Of a stretch of 34,808 nucleotides of DNA, positions 23,719 to 32,518 are shown piece after piece. The stretch's first letter is position 1, and every line of letters begins with the position of its first letter. The position numbers and the translations under genes are program-made. The notes under the pieces are model-generated. The model was not told the origin of the DNA. It saw nothing but the letters and a program-made list of their open reading frames with translations, and did no database searches. Source of the DNA: UBA11795 sp964652755 (lineage in GTDB: Bacteria > Chloroflexota > Dehalococcoidia > Lucifugimonadales > UBA826); NCBI GenBank assembly GCA_964652755.1, contig CAZZBP010000016.1, forward strand, positions 1 to 34,808. The letters run 5' to 3'.

Positions 23719-25277
23719 AGAGGAATGCTTCCGTGCTTTTTTGGCGGGAGGCTTTCTCTTTTATTCGCCAACATACGTAATGCCTTAATTATTTTTCTTC
23801 TGGTTTGTGAGGGCTCGATCACGTCGTCGATTAAACCCCGACCTGCAGCTGCATAAGGATTCATCAGATTATCCTCATATTCCTTTACAAGTTCTGATCT
23901 AGTTACGTTAGGGTTCTCTGAATCGTTAATTTGAGAGCGGTGAATTATATTTACAGCACCTTCTGCCCCCATTACAGCGACCTGTCCAGTGGGCCACGAA
24001 TAATTGATGTCGCCTTTGAGGTTTTTACTACTCATAACGATGTATGCCCCACCGTATGCTTTCCTCGTAAGGACGCTGATTTTTGGGACTGTCGCCTCCG
24101 CATAAGCAAATATGAGTTTCGCCCCATGCCTAATGATTCCGCCATGTTCTTGAGAGCTTCCAGGCATGAATCCGGGCACATCAATGAAAGTGACAATAGG
24201 TATATTGAAAGCATCACAAAATCTGACGAATCTTGCCGCTTTCACGGAGGCATCTATATCTAGAACCCCTGCAAACTGATCAGGTTGTTGTGCAACTATT
24301 CCGACCGTATTACCGTCCATCCTCGAAAAACCGACTAGAATGTTTCCTGCAAAATTTTCGTGAACTTGCATAAAATCATTGTTATCGACGACGGTATGGA
24401 TCACATTCAGCATGTCATATGGCTGATTAGGATTATCAGGTATTATCTCATTGAGACTTTCATCGACCCTATCAGGATTGTCAGTGTTGAAGGCAGTTGT
24501 AGAATTCTCCATATTATTTTGCGGTAAGAAGTTGAGCAGCCTTCTCACCTTTTGTAGGCACTCTTCCTCACTTTCTTCAGAAAAATGTGCTACGCCACTT
24601 TTTTTTGTGTGGGCGTCTGCGCCTCCAAGTTCTTCATGTGAGACATCTTCAGATGTCACTGCTTTTATCACATCGGGTCCGGTAATATACATCTGGCCAA
24701 GTCCACGTACCATGAAAATGAAGTCAGTTAAAGCTGGAGAGTATGTTGCTCCGCCAGCCGCAGGTCCTAGCATTACTGATATTTGAGGTACGACTCCAGA
24801 TGCCATAACGTTTCGGTTGAATATCGATCCGTATCCACCAAGGCTGTCAACCCCTTCCTGAATTCGAGCCCCACCAGAGTCAATTAGCCCTACAACGGGC
24901 GCACCGCTTTCAATCGCCCGATCCATGACTTTACATATTTTGTTAGCTACTACTTCAGAGAGGGACCCTCCAAATACTGTGAAATCTTGCGCGTAAACAA
25001 AAACAAGCTTCCCGTTTACAGTACCGTACCCCGTTACTACCGCGTCTCCAAGATATTTTTGTTTCTCTAGGCCAAAATCTGTCGATCTATGGAGTACGAA
25101 AGGATCTAGTTCTTCGAAGGAATCCTGGTCGAGTAACATGCCTAAGCGTTCACGTGCTGTAAATTTGCCACGTTTATGTTGGGCTTCAATCCTACGAGGT
25201 CCCCCACCTTGTTGACTCTCCTCTTGCTTGCGCAGGAGTTCGTCTCTTTTCTGTTTGGTGGTTCCGTCCGATGTCAT
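23715..25277 (-). CDS. Acyl-CoA carboxylase carboxyltransferase beta subunit (PccB/12S type)
   Basis: 520 residues from ATG 25277; the longer frame from 25340 adds an unmatched hydrophobic stretch. Crotonase-fold carboxyltransferase: KRGKFTARERLGMLLD, FVYAQDFTVFGGSLSEVVANKICKVMD, GAPVVGLIDSGGARIQEGVDSLGGYG (first oxyanion region), MLGPAAGGATYSPALTDF, GPDVIKAVTSEDVSHEELGGADAH, LDIDASVKAARFVRFCDAFNIPIVTFIDVPGFMPGS and YGGAYIVMSSKN. It transfers the biotin-bound carboxyl group to or from propionyl-CoA (or methylmalonyl-CoA). Together with the fused 5S-biotin carrier gene and no biotin carboxylase, the set resembles Propionibacterium transcarboxylase. Confidence 0.93.
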   Translation of the reverse strand: MTSDGTTKQKRDELLRKQEESQQGGGPRRIEAQHKRGKFTARERLGMLLDQDSFEELDPFVLHRSTDFGLEKQKYLGDAVVTGYGTVNGKLVFVYAQDFTVFGGSLSEVVANKICKVMDRAIESGAPVVGLIDSGGARIQEGVDSLGGYGSIFNRNVMASGVVPQISVMLGPAAGGATYSPALTDFIFMVRGLGQMYITGPDVIKAVTSEDVSHEELGGADAHTKKSGVAHFSEESEEECLQKVRRLLNFLPQNNMENSTTAFNTDNPDRVDESLNEIIPDNPNQPYDMLNVIHTVVDNNDFMQVHENFAGNILVGFSRMDGNTVGIVAQQPDQFAGVLDIDASVKAARFVRFCDAFNIPIVTFIDVPGFMPGSSQEHGGIIRHGAKLIFAYAEATVPKISVLTRKAYGGAYIVMSSKNLKGDINYSWPTGQVAVMGAEGAVNIIHRSQINDSENPNVTRSELVKEYEDNLMNPYAAAGRGLIDDVIEPSQTRRKIIKALRMLANKRESLPPKKHGSIPL

Positions 25278-25408
25278 AGATAAAAGGCTCCGCGAGGGTG
25301 CGGCAAAATGCCTTAACAAAAGTATCAGATAATAAGGCATAGTTACAAGGAAAGTTTTATCCGTTTATTTGAAACGATTGAATTTATTGATAATTTCCAG
25401 GAATAAAG

Positions 25409-26233
25409 ATGTCAGCATTAGAATCGTTGCCGTTTGGTACAAGAACTTTTGTTATGGGCGTACTCAACGTTACCCCCGATTCCTTTTCAGGAGACGGTCT
25501 TGGCACTGACGTAAATACGGCTCTTAATAGAGCGTTAAGATTTATTGAAGAAGGTGTGGACATAATTGACGTGGGAGGTGAATCAACCCGTCCGTCAGGA
25601 ATTTACGACGGAGTCCAGGAGATTCGAGGGGAGGAGGAGATCAGAAGGGTTATTCCAGTAATAGATGCCATCAAATCCAGAACCGATGCACTTATCAGTG
25701 TAGACACATATAAAGCGAACGTGGCGTTGGCTGCAGTGAACGCTGGGGCATCCATTGTGAATGATATCTGGGGAATGCAGAGAGATCTTGATATGACATC
25801 GGTAATTTCGAGGACAGGTTGTTCGGTCGTTTTAATGCATAATACGAGCAACCCTGATTATTCCGACGTTGTCCAGGACACTATATTCACCCTATCCGAA
25901 ATGGTTGATAGAGCGGTAAGGAGTGGAGTCAAAGAAGAATCCATACTTATAGATCCAGGAATTGGATTTGGAAAGACTCCGAAACAAAATTTAGAGATAC
26001 TCAGGCGTCTGGATGAGTACAAGACTATAGGGAAACCTTTACTTGTGGGAACGTCGAGAAAATCCACTATAGGGAAAGTCCTTGATTTGCCAGTCGATGA
26101 ACGTCTAGAAGGTACAGCAGCAACCGTTGCACTGGCTATTTCAAAAGGAGTGGATATTGTGCGAGTACATGATGTCAAAGAAATGGTAAGAGTATCGAGA
26201 ATGAGCGACGCAATAGTCAGAGGATGGAATTAG
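25409..26233 (+). CDS. folP: Dihydropteroate synthase
   Basis: Joins 6-hydroxymethyl-dihydropterin pyrophosphate with p-aminobenzoate. 274-residue TIM barrel: FVMGVLNVTPDSFSGDG at the start, DIIDVGGESTRPSG, LISVDTYKANVA, GASIVNDIWGM, VVLMHNTSNP, ILIDPGIGFGKTPKQNLEIL, PLLVGTSRKSTIG, EGTAATVALAISKGVDIVRVHDVKE. Starts at ATG 25409 with AGGA 7 nt upstream. It overlaps folK by 10 nt. All main catalytic loops are present. Confidence 0.96.
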   Translation: MSALESLPFGTRTFVMGVLNVTPDSFSGDGLGTDVNTALNRALRFIEEGVDIIDVGGESTRPSGIYDGVQEIRGEEEIRRVIPVIDAIKSRTDALISVDTYKANVALAAVNAGASIVNDIWGMQRDLDMTSVISRTGCSVVLMHNTSNPDYSDVVQDTIFTLSEMVDRAVRSGVKEESILIDPGIGFGKTPKQNLEILRRLDEYKTIGKPLLVGTSRKSTIGKVLDLPVDERLEGTAATVALAISKGVDIVRVHDVKEMVRVSRMSDAIVRGWN

Positions 26234-26751
26234 TGACAATTAGCTCGAAAGTTTTTGTTGGACTCGGGTCCAATCTAGGAGACAAGGCCGAAAATATTCG
26301 GCTTGCCATAAACGAAATCGGAAAAAATTCACTTCTCTTAAAGGTATCTGGGATTTACGAATCTTTTCCCTTAGGTTTTTCAACACAACCGCACTTCTTA
26401 AACTCCGTCTGTGAGTTGACCACGGATCTGGATCCGTGGGAGTTCTTGAGACGATTGATGTTTATTGAGGAGAGTTTAGGAAGAGCGCGTACCTTTGTAA
26501 ATGCTCCTAGAGAGATAGACCTCGATATACTTTTATGGGGTTCAATGAGAATTAACCAACCAGGACTTGTAATTCCTCACCCCAGAATGGAGAGTCGGGG
26601 GTTCGTGTTGGGACCCCTTGTAGAGCTTGACCCTACAATAGTTCATCCAGATTCCCGTAGACCTCTGATTGAGTTTTACAATTCGTTTGGCAAGTTTGAC
26701 AGACCTGTCAGAATCAACGTCAAGGCCTCATATCTTGGGGAAGAAGATTAG
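26224..26751 (+). CDS. folK: 2-amino-4-hydroxy-6-hydroxymethyldihydropteridine pyrophosphokinase
   Basis: Activates hydroxymethyl-dihydropterin for folP. 175 residues with VFVGLGSNLGDKAENIRLA, ESFPLGFSTQPHFLNSVCEL, ESLGRARTF followed by NAPREIDLDILLWG (the Asp pair that binds Mg-ATP), and IPHPRMESRGFVLGPLVELDP. The start at ATG 26224 lies inside the folP end; GTG 26236 is possible. folB is not in the window and would be needed between folE and folK. The 3' end overlaps the Trm112-like gene tail to tail by 32 nt. Confidence 0.95.
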   Translation: MELVTISSKVFVGLGSNLGDKAENIRLAINEIGKNSLLLKVSGIYESFPLGFSTQPHFLNSVCELTTDLDPWEFLRRLMFIEESLGRARTFVNAPREIDLDILLWGSMRINQPGLVIPHPRMESRGFVLGPLVELDPTIVHPDSRRPLIEFYNSFGKFDRPVRINVKASYLGEED

Positions 26752-26902
26752 GAATTGATTCTTCGATAGGGAATAAATGATCACAGGCTTTGCATGTCAA
26801 GGATCCCTCAAGAATTTCATCGTTTTTTTCAACTGTGATGTTCAAATCTAAGTCGCCTTTACACTCAGGACAAACCAAAATATCCATTAAGGTTCTTTTC
26901 AA
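26720..26902 (-). CDS. Trm112-like zinc-ribbon protein
   Basis: 60 residues with two Cys pairs, LVCPECKGDL and LTCKACDHLFPIEESIPNLLP, the pattern of the Trm112/YcaR (UPF0434) family, small zinc proteins that activate methyltransferases in eukaryotes and archaea and are common but less studied in bacteria. The start is TTG 26902 with AGAGG nearby, or ATG 26887 (MDILVCPEC). The 3' end overlaps folK convergently by 32 nt. No partner methyltransferase is adjacent. Confidence 0.85.
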   Translation of the reverse strand: MKRTLMDILVCPECKGDLDLNITVEKNDEILEGSLTCKACDHLFPIEESIPNLLPQDMRP

Positions 26903-26937
26903 TTTAAATAACCTCTTTCTTTAGTCGGAACAAATTA

Positions 26938-27432
26938 TTACCCTGTGGAACTATTGTAGATAAAATTAAGCAGATCAGATAGCAGAAATACTAATAACCC
27001 CAGAAGCACCACCAGGTTGTAACCAGAAAGCCATCTCACTACACCAAATTGTTTCTTTTTAGGCTCATTTGACTGGTTAAGTGCGGATGATATCGTTGGG
27101 GTCTGTCTTCTTGCTCGAATTAGATAAAACATTAACGCTACTGAAGCGATTTTCATTCCCAAAACGGCTACGTATGACACTCCAACCACTCCGGGGGCAA
27201 GCTTATCGAAAGTCATGATTGCCCCTGTAGCCAGCAACACGAATATGCACGTATCAACGAGAGATCTAAATTCGTTCGCAACGGCTTTCATAAGCGATTG
27301 GTTTTTACCCTCACTGCTGTTGGCGGCAGGCCGCAATACAAATAACCAAAACAGGCTTCCTCCCACCCACGCTGCGGCTGACACGAAATGTGCCCACCGA
27401 ACAAATATATGGAACCACTCCAGACCGTTCAA
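26938..27432 (-). CDS. CopD-like four-helix membrane protein
   Basis: 164 residues with four predicted membrane helices: near WAHFVSAAAWVGGSLFWLFVL, TCIFVLLATGAIM, VAVLGMKIASVALMFYLI and YNLVVLLGLLVFLLSDLL. The W-x-H...WxGG pattern in the first helix suits the CopD (copper resistance/export) domain and similar membrane redox proteins. The start TTG 27432 follows the TlpA-like stop by one base. Copper transport is the family annotation, not shown here. Confidence 0.65.
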   Translation of the reverse strand: MNGLEWFHIFVRWAHFVSAAAWVGGSLFWLFVLRPAANSSEGKNQSLMKAVANEFRSLVDTCIFVLLATGAIMTFDKLAPGVVGVSYVAVLGMKIASVALMFYLIRARRQTPTISSALNQSNEPKKKQFGVVRWLSGYNLVVLLGLLVFLLSDLLNFIYNSSTG

Positions 27433-27433
27433 G

Positions 27434-28027
27434 CTATTTTTCTTCTGCTGAAAGCATATGGGCTAGAACCTCATCCATTTGGTGTTGAGATATCGATCCC
27501 TGCCATGTCTTGAAAATATCGCCTTTTGTATCAATGAAAAAAGTTGTTGGGAAGACAGAAACTCCATAATCCACAACTATTTCTCCTGTAATATCCGGGC
27601 CGACCGCATAATTAATATCGTTTTCGGTAACAAACTTTTGGCCATTTTCTACCGAATCCAATCCGATTAACTGAATACCTACTACATCTAACTTGTCTTT
27701 ATGTTTTCCATATACTGAGTTAATCTCAGGCATCTCCTCTATGCAGGGTGGGCACGAGGGAAACCAAAAATTGACTATCAATGGCAAGCTACCTTTTGGA
27801 TCGAATAGATAACTAAATCCTTCTTCATAGTCTTTAGTCCCATAGAGATCAATTACAAACTTGGGGGCTCTATTTTTGTCGCCTGACTTGTTACAAGAAG
27901 CGGAGGATAATCCGAAGATTATGATAATAGCCGCTAATGTGGTTACCTTCGTCAGTTGAACTAACTTGCAGTTAAGGGCTGATTCAATACCATCAGCTGA
28001 CAGATTCGTCACGGGAGGTCTCTTCAA
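27434..28027 (-). CDS. TlpA-like thioredoxin, probable lipoprotein
   Basis: About 197 residues. A hydrophobic stretch (VTTLAAIIIIFGLSSASC) with Cys following SAS suggests a signal peptide ending in a lipobox-like site, so export and lipid anchoring are likely. The mature part is a thioredoxin fold with the redox motif CPPC in VNFWFPSCPPCIEEMPEIN, and PTTFFID with the cis-Pro. It would act outside the cytoplasm as a thiol reductant. The N-terminus is uncertain: the TTG at 28027 overlaps the SbcD-like gene by 35 nt; GTG 28012 is another choice. Confidence 0.85.
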   Translation of the reverse strand: MKRPPVTNLSADGIESALNCKLVQLTKVTTLAAIIIIFGLSSASCNKSGDKNRAPKFVIDLYGTKDYEEGFSYLFDPKGSLPLIVNFWFPSCPPCIEEMPEINSVYGKHKDKLDVVGIQLIGLDSVENGQKFVTENDINYAVGPDITGEIVVDYGVSVFPTTFFIDTKGDIFKTWQGSISQHQMDEVLAHMLSAEEK

Positions 28028-29255
28028 TTAGTTGCTTGCCTCTCTCTATTAATAATTTTCTTTTAACCGTCGGTAGTTCGCGCTCCTCGAAGTAAGTATT
28101 AAGAGCGTCTAGGGGTTCTATGTTTTCAGATAAGGATTTCCCTAATCTGTTGCGATTTTCTGCAATCATGTTTCTTCTTACCGTTGCGATAAAATGCGAT
28201 GAATTCAACATTTCGCGAACCCTTGTTTCGTCAATATCCTTATACTTCGAGGCTGGCACATCTATTAACACTTGAACAATTGCGTCTGAAACGTCGTGGT
28301 ATTGAATTGAGCGGGCAATTTTTTTCATTGGGTCCAGATCTGTTTCCAATATGGTGACCTTGATGGTGATGAATTTACGCGCCCCTACGTTAACAAATTC
28401 GTACGATTTCTCACGACCGCCCCTTGGTTCTTCGGGATCCAGTTCTATTACGCAGAAACCTTTTGTATCGTTTTCTTCACCGAAGTCGATTCTCTGGAGA
28501 CTGCCGGGATATACGACCCGTGGAGATTCGTTAAGTACTTGATATCTGTGTATATGCCCAAGAGCTACGTAATCAAATTCTGAAAGTGCAATCGAACTTT
28601 TCAGTAATACATGATCCTTTCCCAGCATCATCGATTTCTCTGAGCTCGTCTTTGCTGAATCAATTGATACATGGCCGGCGAGTATTGCCGGAATCTTGGG
28701 GTCTAGCGCCGAGGCTAGGGTACTAATAGCTGTTGTTAACTTGGCTTCTACGGAATCATTAAATTTATCTGTAGCCAGTGAACCCAGATTTGGGAATTCG
28801 ATAAGAGACATCAATTGTCCTTTTCTTATCCAGGGGAGGGCGATCACTTGCAACGGTCCACTTTTGGTTTGAATCATATGGGTCTTAAGGGTGTCACCTA
28901 TATGCACATTTTCGACATGTAGAGTAGGGAATATGTCTAATGCAGTGGCAGGTCCTGATATGTTGGGTGAATCGTGGTTTCCTGCCAACAAAAATACCTG
29001 TATTCCGGCCGAGGATAACATCGACACCCTTCTAGCGAATTCTCTTTGGTGGGTTTGAGTGGGGTTACGGCTTTTGTAAGCATCGCCGCAAAACAACACA
29101 ATATCCGCCCGACGCTCAATGGAATAATTGACAACTTCATCGAGAGTCTCCAGAAAATCTTTCAAACGCGACGAAGTCCGAGTGTCGGGGTCTGGTCTCC
29201 CGTAGTTCTCCACCCCTATGTGTACGTCTGCGGTGTGGATTACCAGCAAAGGCAA
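27993..29255 (-). CDS. SbcD/Mre11-like DNA-repair exonuclease subunit
   Basis: 420-residue metallophosphoesterase: HTADVHIGVENYG (first metal motif), IVLFCGDAYKSRNPTQTHQREF, FLLAGNHDSPN (GNHD), AILAGHVSID and DYVALGHIHRYQVL (GHxH). The C-terminal part resembles the capping domain of SbcD-type nucleases (VYPGSLQRIDFGEENDTKGFCVIELD). Partners are normally SbcC/Rad50 ATPases, but the next gene is a TlpA-like protein and no SbcC is in the window. The start is TTG 29255. Confidence 0.87.
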   Translation of the reverse strand: MPLLVIHTADVHIGVENYGRPDPDTRTSSRLKDFLETLDEVVNYSIERRADIVLFCGDAYKSRNPTQTHQREFARRVSMLSSAGIQVFLLAGNHDSPNISGPATALDIFPTLHVENVHIGDTLKTHMIQTKSGPLQVIALPWIRKGQLMSLIEFPNLGSLATDKFNDSVEAKLTTAISTLASALDPKIPAILAGHVSIDSAKTSSEKSMMLGKDHVLLKSSIALSEFDYVALGHIHRYQVLNESPRVVYPGSLQRIDFGEENDTKGFCVIELDPEEPRGGREKSYEFVNVGARKFITIKVTILETDLDPMKKIARSIQYHDVSDAIVQVLIDVPASKYKDIDETRVREMLNSSHFIATVRRNMIAENRNRLGKSLSENIEPLDALNTYFEERELPTVKRKLLIERGKQLIEETSRDESVS

Positions 29256-29290
29256 CTCTCTCAGTTAATTTCACGGATCGTATGACCGGC

Positions 29291-30634
29291 TTAATCTATT
29301 TTCAATTTATCAGATAGTTCTTTTTCTAGGCTAGTTAGGTGCACCCTAGATTGATCCATCGAGTTTCTATCTCGAATCGTCACCTTATCGTCTTCTAGAG
29401 AATCGAAGTCGACTGTCACGCACAACGGAGTACCAATATCATCCTGACGCCTGTACCGTCTTCCGATGCTCTGAGCGTCGTCAAACTGAATATGACCATC
29501 AATGAGATTAGATTTTCTGATGGTGTCGTAAACATTACGAGCCAAAGGAGCTAGCTTTTCGTTACGGCTTAGAGGGAGTATTGCTACCTTCACAGGGGCC
29601 ACTGATGGATGGAGTTTTAATAATACACGGGTATCCTTCTTACCGGCAGCACTCTCCGTTTCTTCTTCCGTGTATGCATCAACGAGAAGCGTCATAACGG
29701 CACGGTCCACTCCTAACGAAGGCTCGATAACATAGGGGACTACGTGTTGCCCGGACTTATCATCAAAATATGTGAGGCGCTCCCCACTCATTTCCATGTG
29801 TGCCTTCAAATCGAAGTTAGTTCGATTTGCTATTCCTTGGATTTCACCCCATCCCCACGGAAATTCATATTCGATATCGGAGGTAGCCTTGGCATAATGA
29901 GATAGCTCATCTGATTCATGTTGTCTCAACCTGAGCTTTTCAGGATTTACGCCTATGCTGTAGTACCAATTAAGGCAATCTTCCATCCATCTTTCATGGA
30001 TTTCTTCGTCTTCACCGGGCATAACGAAGTATTCGATTTCCATCATTTCAAATTCTCTCGTTCTGAAAATGAAATTTCCAGTAGTTATTTCGTTTCGGAA
30101 CGCCTTGCCGATCTGCGCTATACCGAAAGGTAATTTCTTTCTTGTCGAGGTGACGACATTATTAAAATTTACAAAAATACCTTGGGCCGTTTCTGGCCTC
30201 ATGTATACGGTCGCTGCCTCCTCTTCCACAGGCCCCATATGAGTTTTAAACATAAGATGGAACATTCTAGGTTCTGACAGTCCGCCTCCACATTCAGGGC
30301 AACTATCTGCATCAATATGATCTTCTCTAAAACGACGGTTGCAGTTTTTACATTCGACCAACGGATCTGTGAAATTTTCTATGTGGCCACTAGCTTTCCA
30401 AGTATCGGGATGCATGAGGATGGCGGCATCAAGGCCGACCATATCATCCCGTTCCCAGACCATGGTTTTCCACCATGAATCCTTTATATTTCTCTTGAGT
30501 TCGACTCCCAACGGTCCATAATCCCAAGTACTGGAAAGGCCTCCGTAAATTTCGCTACTCTGGAAAATAAATCCTCGTCTTTTGCAAAGCGAGGTTATCT
30601 TGTCTATGTCAAGCGGGTCGATTGGTTGAGACAT
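29291..30634 (-). CDS. glyS: Glycyl-tRNA synthetase (single-chain type)
   Basis: 447 residues of class II aaRS. FIFQSSEIYGGLSSTWDYGPLGVELKRNIKDSWW (motif 1 region), a Cys4 zinc insertion (CKNCNRRFREDHIDADSCPECGG), MRPETAQGIFVNF (motif 2 region), FGIAQIGKAFRNEIT, FRTREFEMMEIEYFV, HKSHYAK-like DELSHYAKATSDIEYEFPWGWGEIQGIANRTNFDL, and EPSLGVDRAVM (motif 3). The C-terminal anticodon-binding part ends QSRVHLTSLEKELSDKL. This is the homodimeric GlyRS (as in archaea and many bacteria), not GlyQS. It is divergent from the unknown gene at 30970. No T-box is seen upstream. Confidence 0.96.
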   Translation of the reverse strand: MSQPIDPLDIDKITSLCKRRGFIFQSSEIYGGLSSTWDYGPLGVELKRNIKDSWWKTMVWERDDMVGLDAAILMHPDTWKASGHIENFTDPLVECKNCNRRFREDHIDADSCPECGGGLSEPRMFHLMFKTHMGPVEEEAATVYMRPETAQGIFVNFNNVVTSTRKKLPFGIAQIGKAFRNEITTGNFIFRTREFEMMEIEYFVMPGEDEEIHERWMEDCLNWYYSIGVNPEKLRLRQHESDELSHYAKATSDIEYEFPWGWGEIQGIANRTNFDLKAHMEMSGERLTYFDDKSGQHVVPYVIEPSLGVDRAVMTLLVDAYTEEETESAAGKKDTRVLLKLHPSVAPVKVAILPLSRNEKLAPLARNVYDTIRKSNLIDGHIQFDDAQSIGRRYRRQDDIGTPLCVTVDFDSLEDDKVTIRDRNSMDQSRVHLTSLEKELSDKLKID

Positions 30635-30969
30635 ACGCTAATTCTTGAAGGTGAGTGGGTGATTATGGGCACGAAAAGTATATCAGAACTGAGAGTTACG
30701 GTTGACATAAAAATTTAACGAAGCATGTCTCAGAATATAATTGAACATTCTTGAAGATAACTATTGGACGGACTAATCGATGATCAAATCCAGAAAATTA
30801 TTACATAGTAGGATATTTAAGATTGGAGTTTTCATTGAATGATTTTCATTACTTGAAGATTACTGCTTAAATAACTATGTCCGTATGAGACAGGGTTAAA
30901 CGAGAAACCATATGTCTGATTTGTTACTATCACATAGTCAATTCTTTCAATTTGAGAAGAGGTGCTCTA
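30635..30969. other. 335-nt intergenic region between divergent genes, no gene recognised
   Basis: AT-rich promoter region for glyS (-) and the unknown gene (+). A TTGACA occurs near 30703, but the following TATAAT is 28 nt away, too far for one promoter. TTGAAG with TATGTC at a 17-nt spacer near 30854 is a weak candidate for the plus-strand gene. No RNA gene or riboswitch was recognised. Confidence 0.5.
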
Positions 30970-32337
30970 ATGATTGATCTAATGTCCATTGCACGAACCG
31001 AAGGTGCCGGCGGAGATCTACTGGGCCATTTATCCGAGTTATTTGATCCCGCGGACATCAAGCCAGATGGATATCCTGACGCAGTAGTTTGGAAAGGCGG
31101 CAATCATGGTGGCGAGATAAATCCTGTAGCTCATTCTTTGACTGATGCTTACGCTCTTCTGGGGACCATTGCAGCCGCAGATGTTCTGAGGCTACCGTTT
31201 TATGCAGTTCCGATGTGGTCCCAATTTCGCCATGATACTGATCTGGAGTCGCTAGGCTGGTTTGGAAACATGCCGTGTACTTCAATCAAATGGTCTACCG
31301 CTGGAGATGCTTACGTTAATGACGGCAAGGGTAATAAGGTAGTGGTGGCTGGTAAATCAGGAAACGCTCCTTTACGGACTCGGGCTGGTGTCTACTGTAA
31401 TGTCCGGCCGTACGGGCCGATTACGGTGGTTCGTTGTATGCCTTGCCTTCCGTATTCGCAAGATAAGGTAAAGTTCGACGTAGATGATAGAGGAATTGTT
31501 CATTCAGAAATGAATACGCCCGCTGTACAGATGGCTTATGCAAACCGACTTTTCCTCAAAATGATCAATGACACAGGACATCTCGGACGGGTCGCGATGA
31601 AACCAACCCAGGCTATGGAGGATGGAATAAACGCCGGTCTGCACTCGTGGCTTCTCAAGGGGACAAAGTTTGAAGTAGGACGAAAATATGCCGTCGATCC
31701 ATATGTAGAACATAAGGATAGAGTCGACCGGATAGTCACTCTCCTACCTGACGACTTTAAGGAAGGCATGGAAAACTGGGGAGGACGGATAGAACAACAT
31801 ATATCGGACACTAACTACGGATTGCTGATCTGGGACTTGATTGAAAAGCGTGACACCATTGTTCTGGCTACTGATTTGGATGGTGACCGTCTCACAGATC
31901 TATTGGCCGATATATCTGACCCTCTTCGGGCTTTTGGAGGAATGATCGCGAAGCAAATTGGAAAAGACGTCAATATGTCAGAAATGTGGTCAGATATGGG
32001 TTATACAACTGGGAATGGCCGAGATATGACTTCGGTAATGTATCGGATGGACGGCCCACCGATACATGAGCAAACGCTAGGGTCCGCTGATCAAATGCTC
32101 CTTAGGCTACTGGATGGCGACGAGTGGATGGGTGGTACCAAGCAACCTTATGACCCGAGAATACATTTCGTATTAATACGGGATGCTTATCTTGATGCGA
32201 ATCCTGGAAACACGAAACTTCGAAACTGGCTAGACAGCGCACTTGATACTTTCGATGAAGTATATAGTGGGGACCGTCCGGGCTTTTTACATGGTTATAA
32301 AGCGCTTAAAGATGCGATTAGCCCGTGGGAGGCATAA
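30970..32337 (+). CDS. Unrecognised 455-residue protein
   Basis: I do not recognise the family. The start is ATG 30970 (MIDLMSIART), 8 nt after AGAGG. No signal peptide or membrane helix is visible. It is mostly soluble and acidic, with many Asp, Gly and aromatic residues. Notable local motifs: VVWKGGNHGGEINP near residue 45, a CxxC in VRCMPCLPYSQ with VYCNVRPYGP before it, IVLATDLDGDRLTDLLADISDP, and MWSDMGYTTGNGRDMTSVMYRMDGPP. The conserved-looking His/Asp motifs suggest an enzyme but I cannot assign one. The next gene, same strand 181 nt on, is a kinase-like fold; functional linkage is only suggested by order. Confidence 0.8.
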   Translation: MIDLMSIARTEGAGGDLLGHLSELFDPADIKPDGYPDAVVWKGGNHGGEINPVAHSLTDAYALLGTIAAADVLRLPFYAVPMWSQFRHDTDLESLGWFGNMPCTSIKWSTAGDAYVNDGKGNKVVVAGKSGNAPLRTRAGVYCNVRPYGPITVVRCMPCLPYSQDKVKFDVDDRGIVHSEMNTPAVQMAYANRLFLKMINDTGHLGRVAMKPTQAMEDGINAGLHSWLLKGTKFEVGRKYAVDPYVEHKDRVDRIVTLLPDDFKEGMENWGGRIEQHISDTNYGLLIWDLIEKRDTIVLATDLDGDRLTDLLADISDPLRAFGGMIAKQIGKDVNMSEMWSDMGYTTGNGRDMTSVMYRMDGPPIHEQTLGSADQMLLRLLDGDEWMGGTKQPYDPRIHFVLIRDAYLDANPGNTKLRNWLDSALDTFDEVYSGDRPGFLHGYKALKDAISPWEA

Positions 32338-32342
32338 TTTAG

Positions 32343-32380
32343 ATTAAAGTTATCTTTAGCCGTGAAAATTTCACTTTAAT
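32343..32380. repeat. Inverted repeats between the two unknown genes
   Basis: Outer arms ATTAAAGT (32343-32350) and ACTTTAAT (32373-32380) are perfect 8-bp complements. Inside is GTGAAA-A-TTTCAC (32362-32374). The two structures overlap, so only one can form at a time. It is too AT-rich and lacks a clear T-run for an intrinsic terminator; an operator is equally possible. Confidence 0.35.
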
Positions 32381-32518
32381 TTCAGCCGCTTAAGTTTTAT
32401 CCTGACTGTGTAAAGTGTGTTCAACTACATAATACAATTTTGAGAATATGTTTTAAAACAAAGTTTTGGTTTCATACCCTCTCTGCCAAAAGACAAGATT
32501 TCTAATGGAGATATCAAA

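Noticed and set aside
30635..30700. T-box upstream of glyS
   Set aside because: No T-box sequence or terminator pair seen between glyS and its divergent neighbour.
30703..30742. TTGACA/TATAAT as a promoter
   Set aside because: The two hexamers are 28 nt apart, not 16-18.
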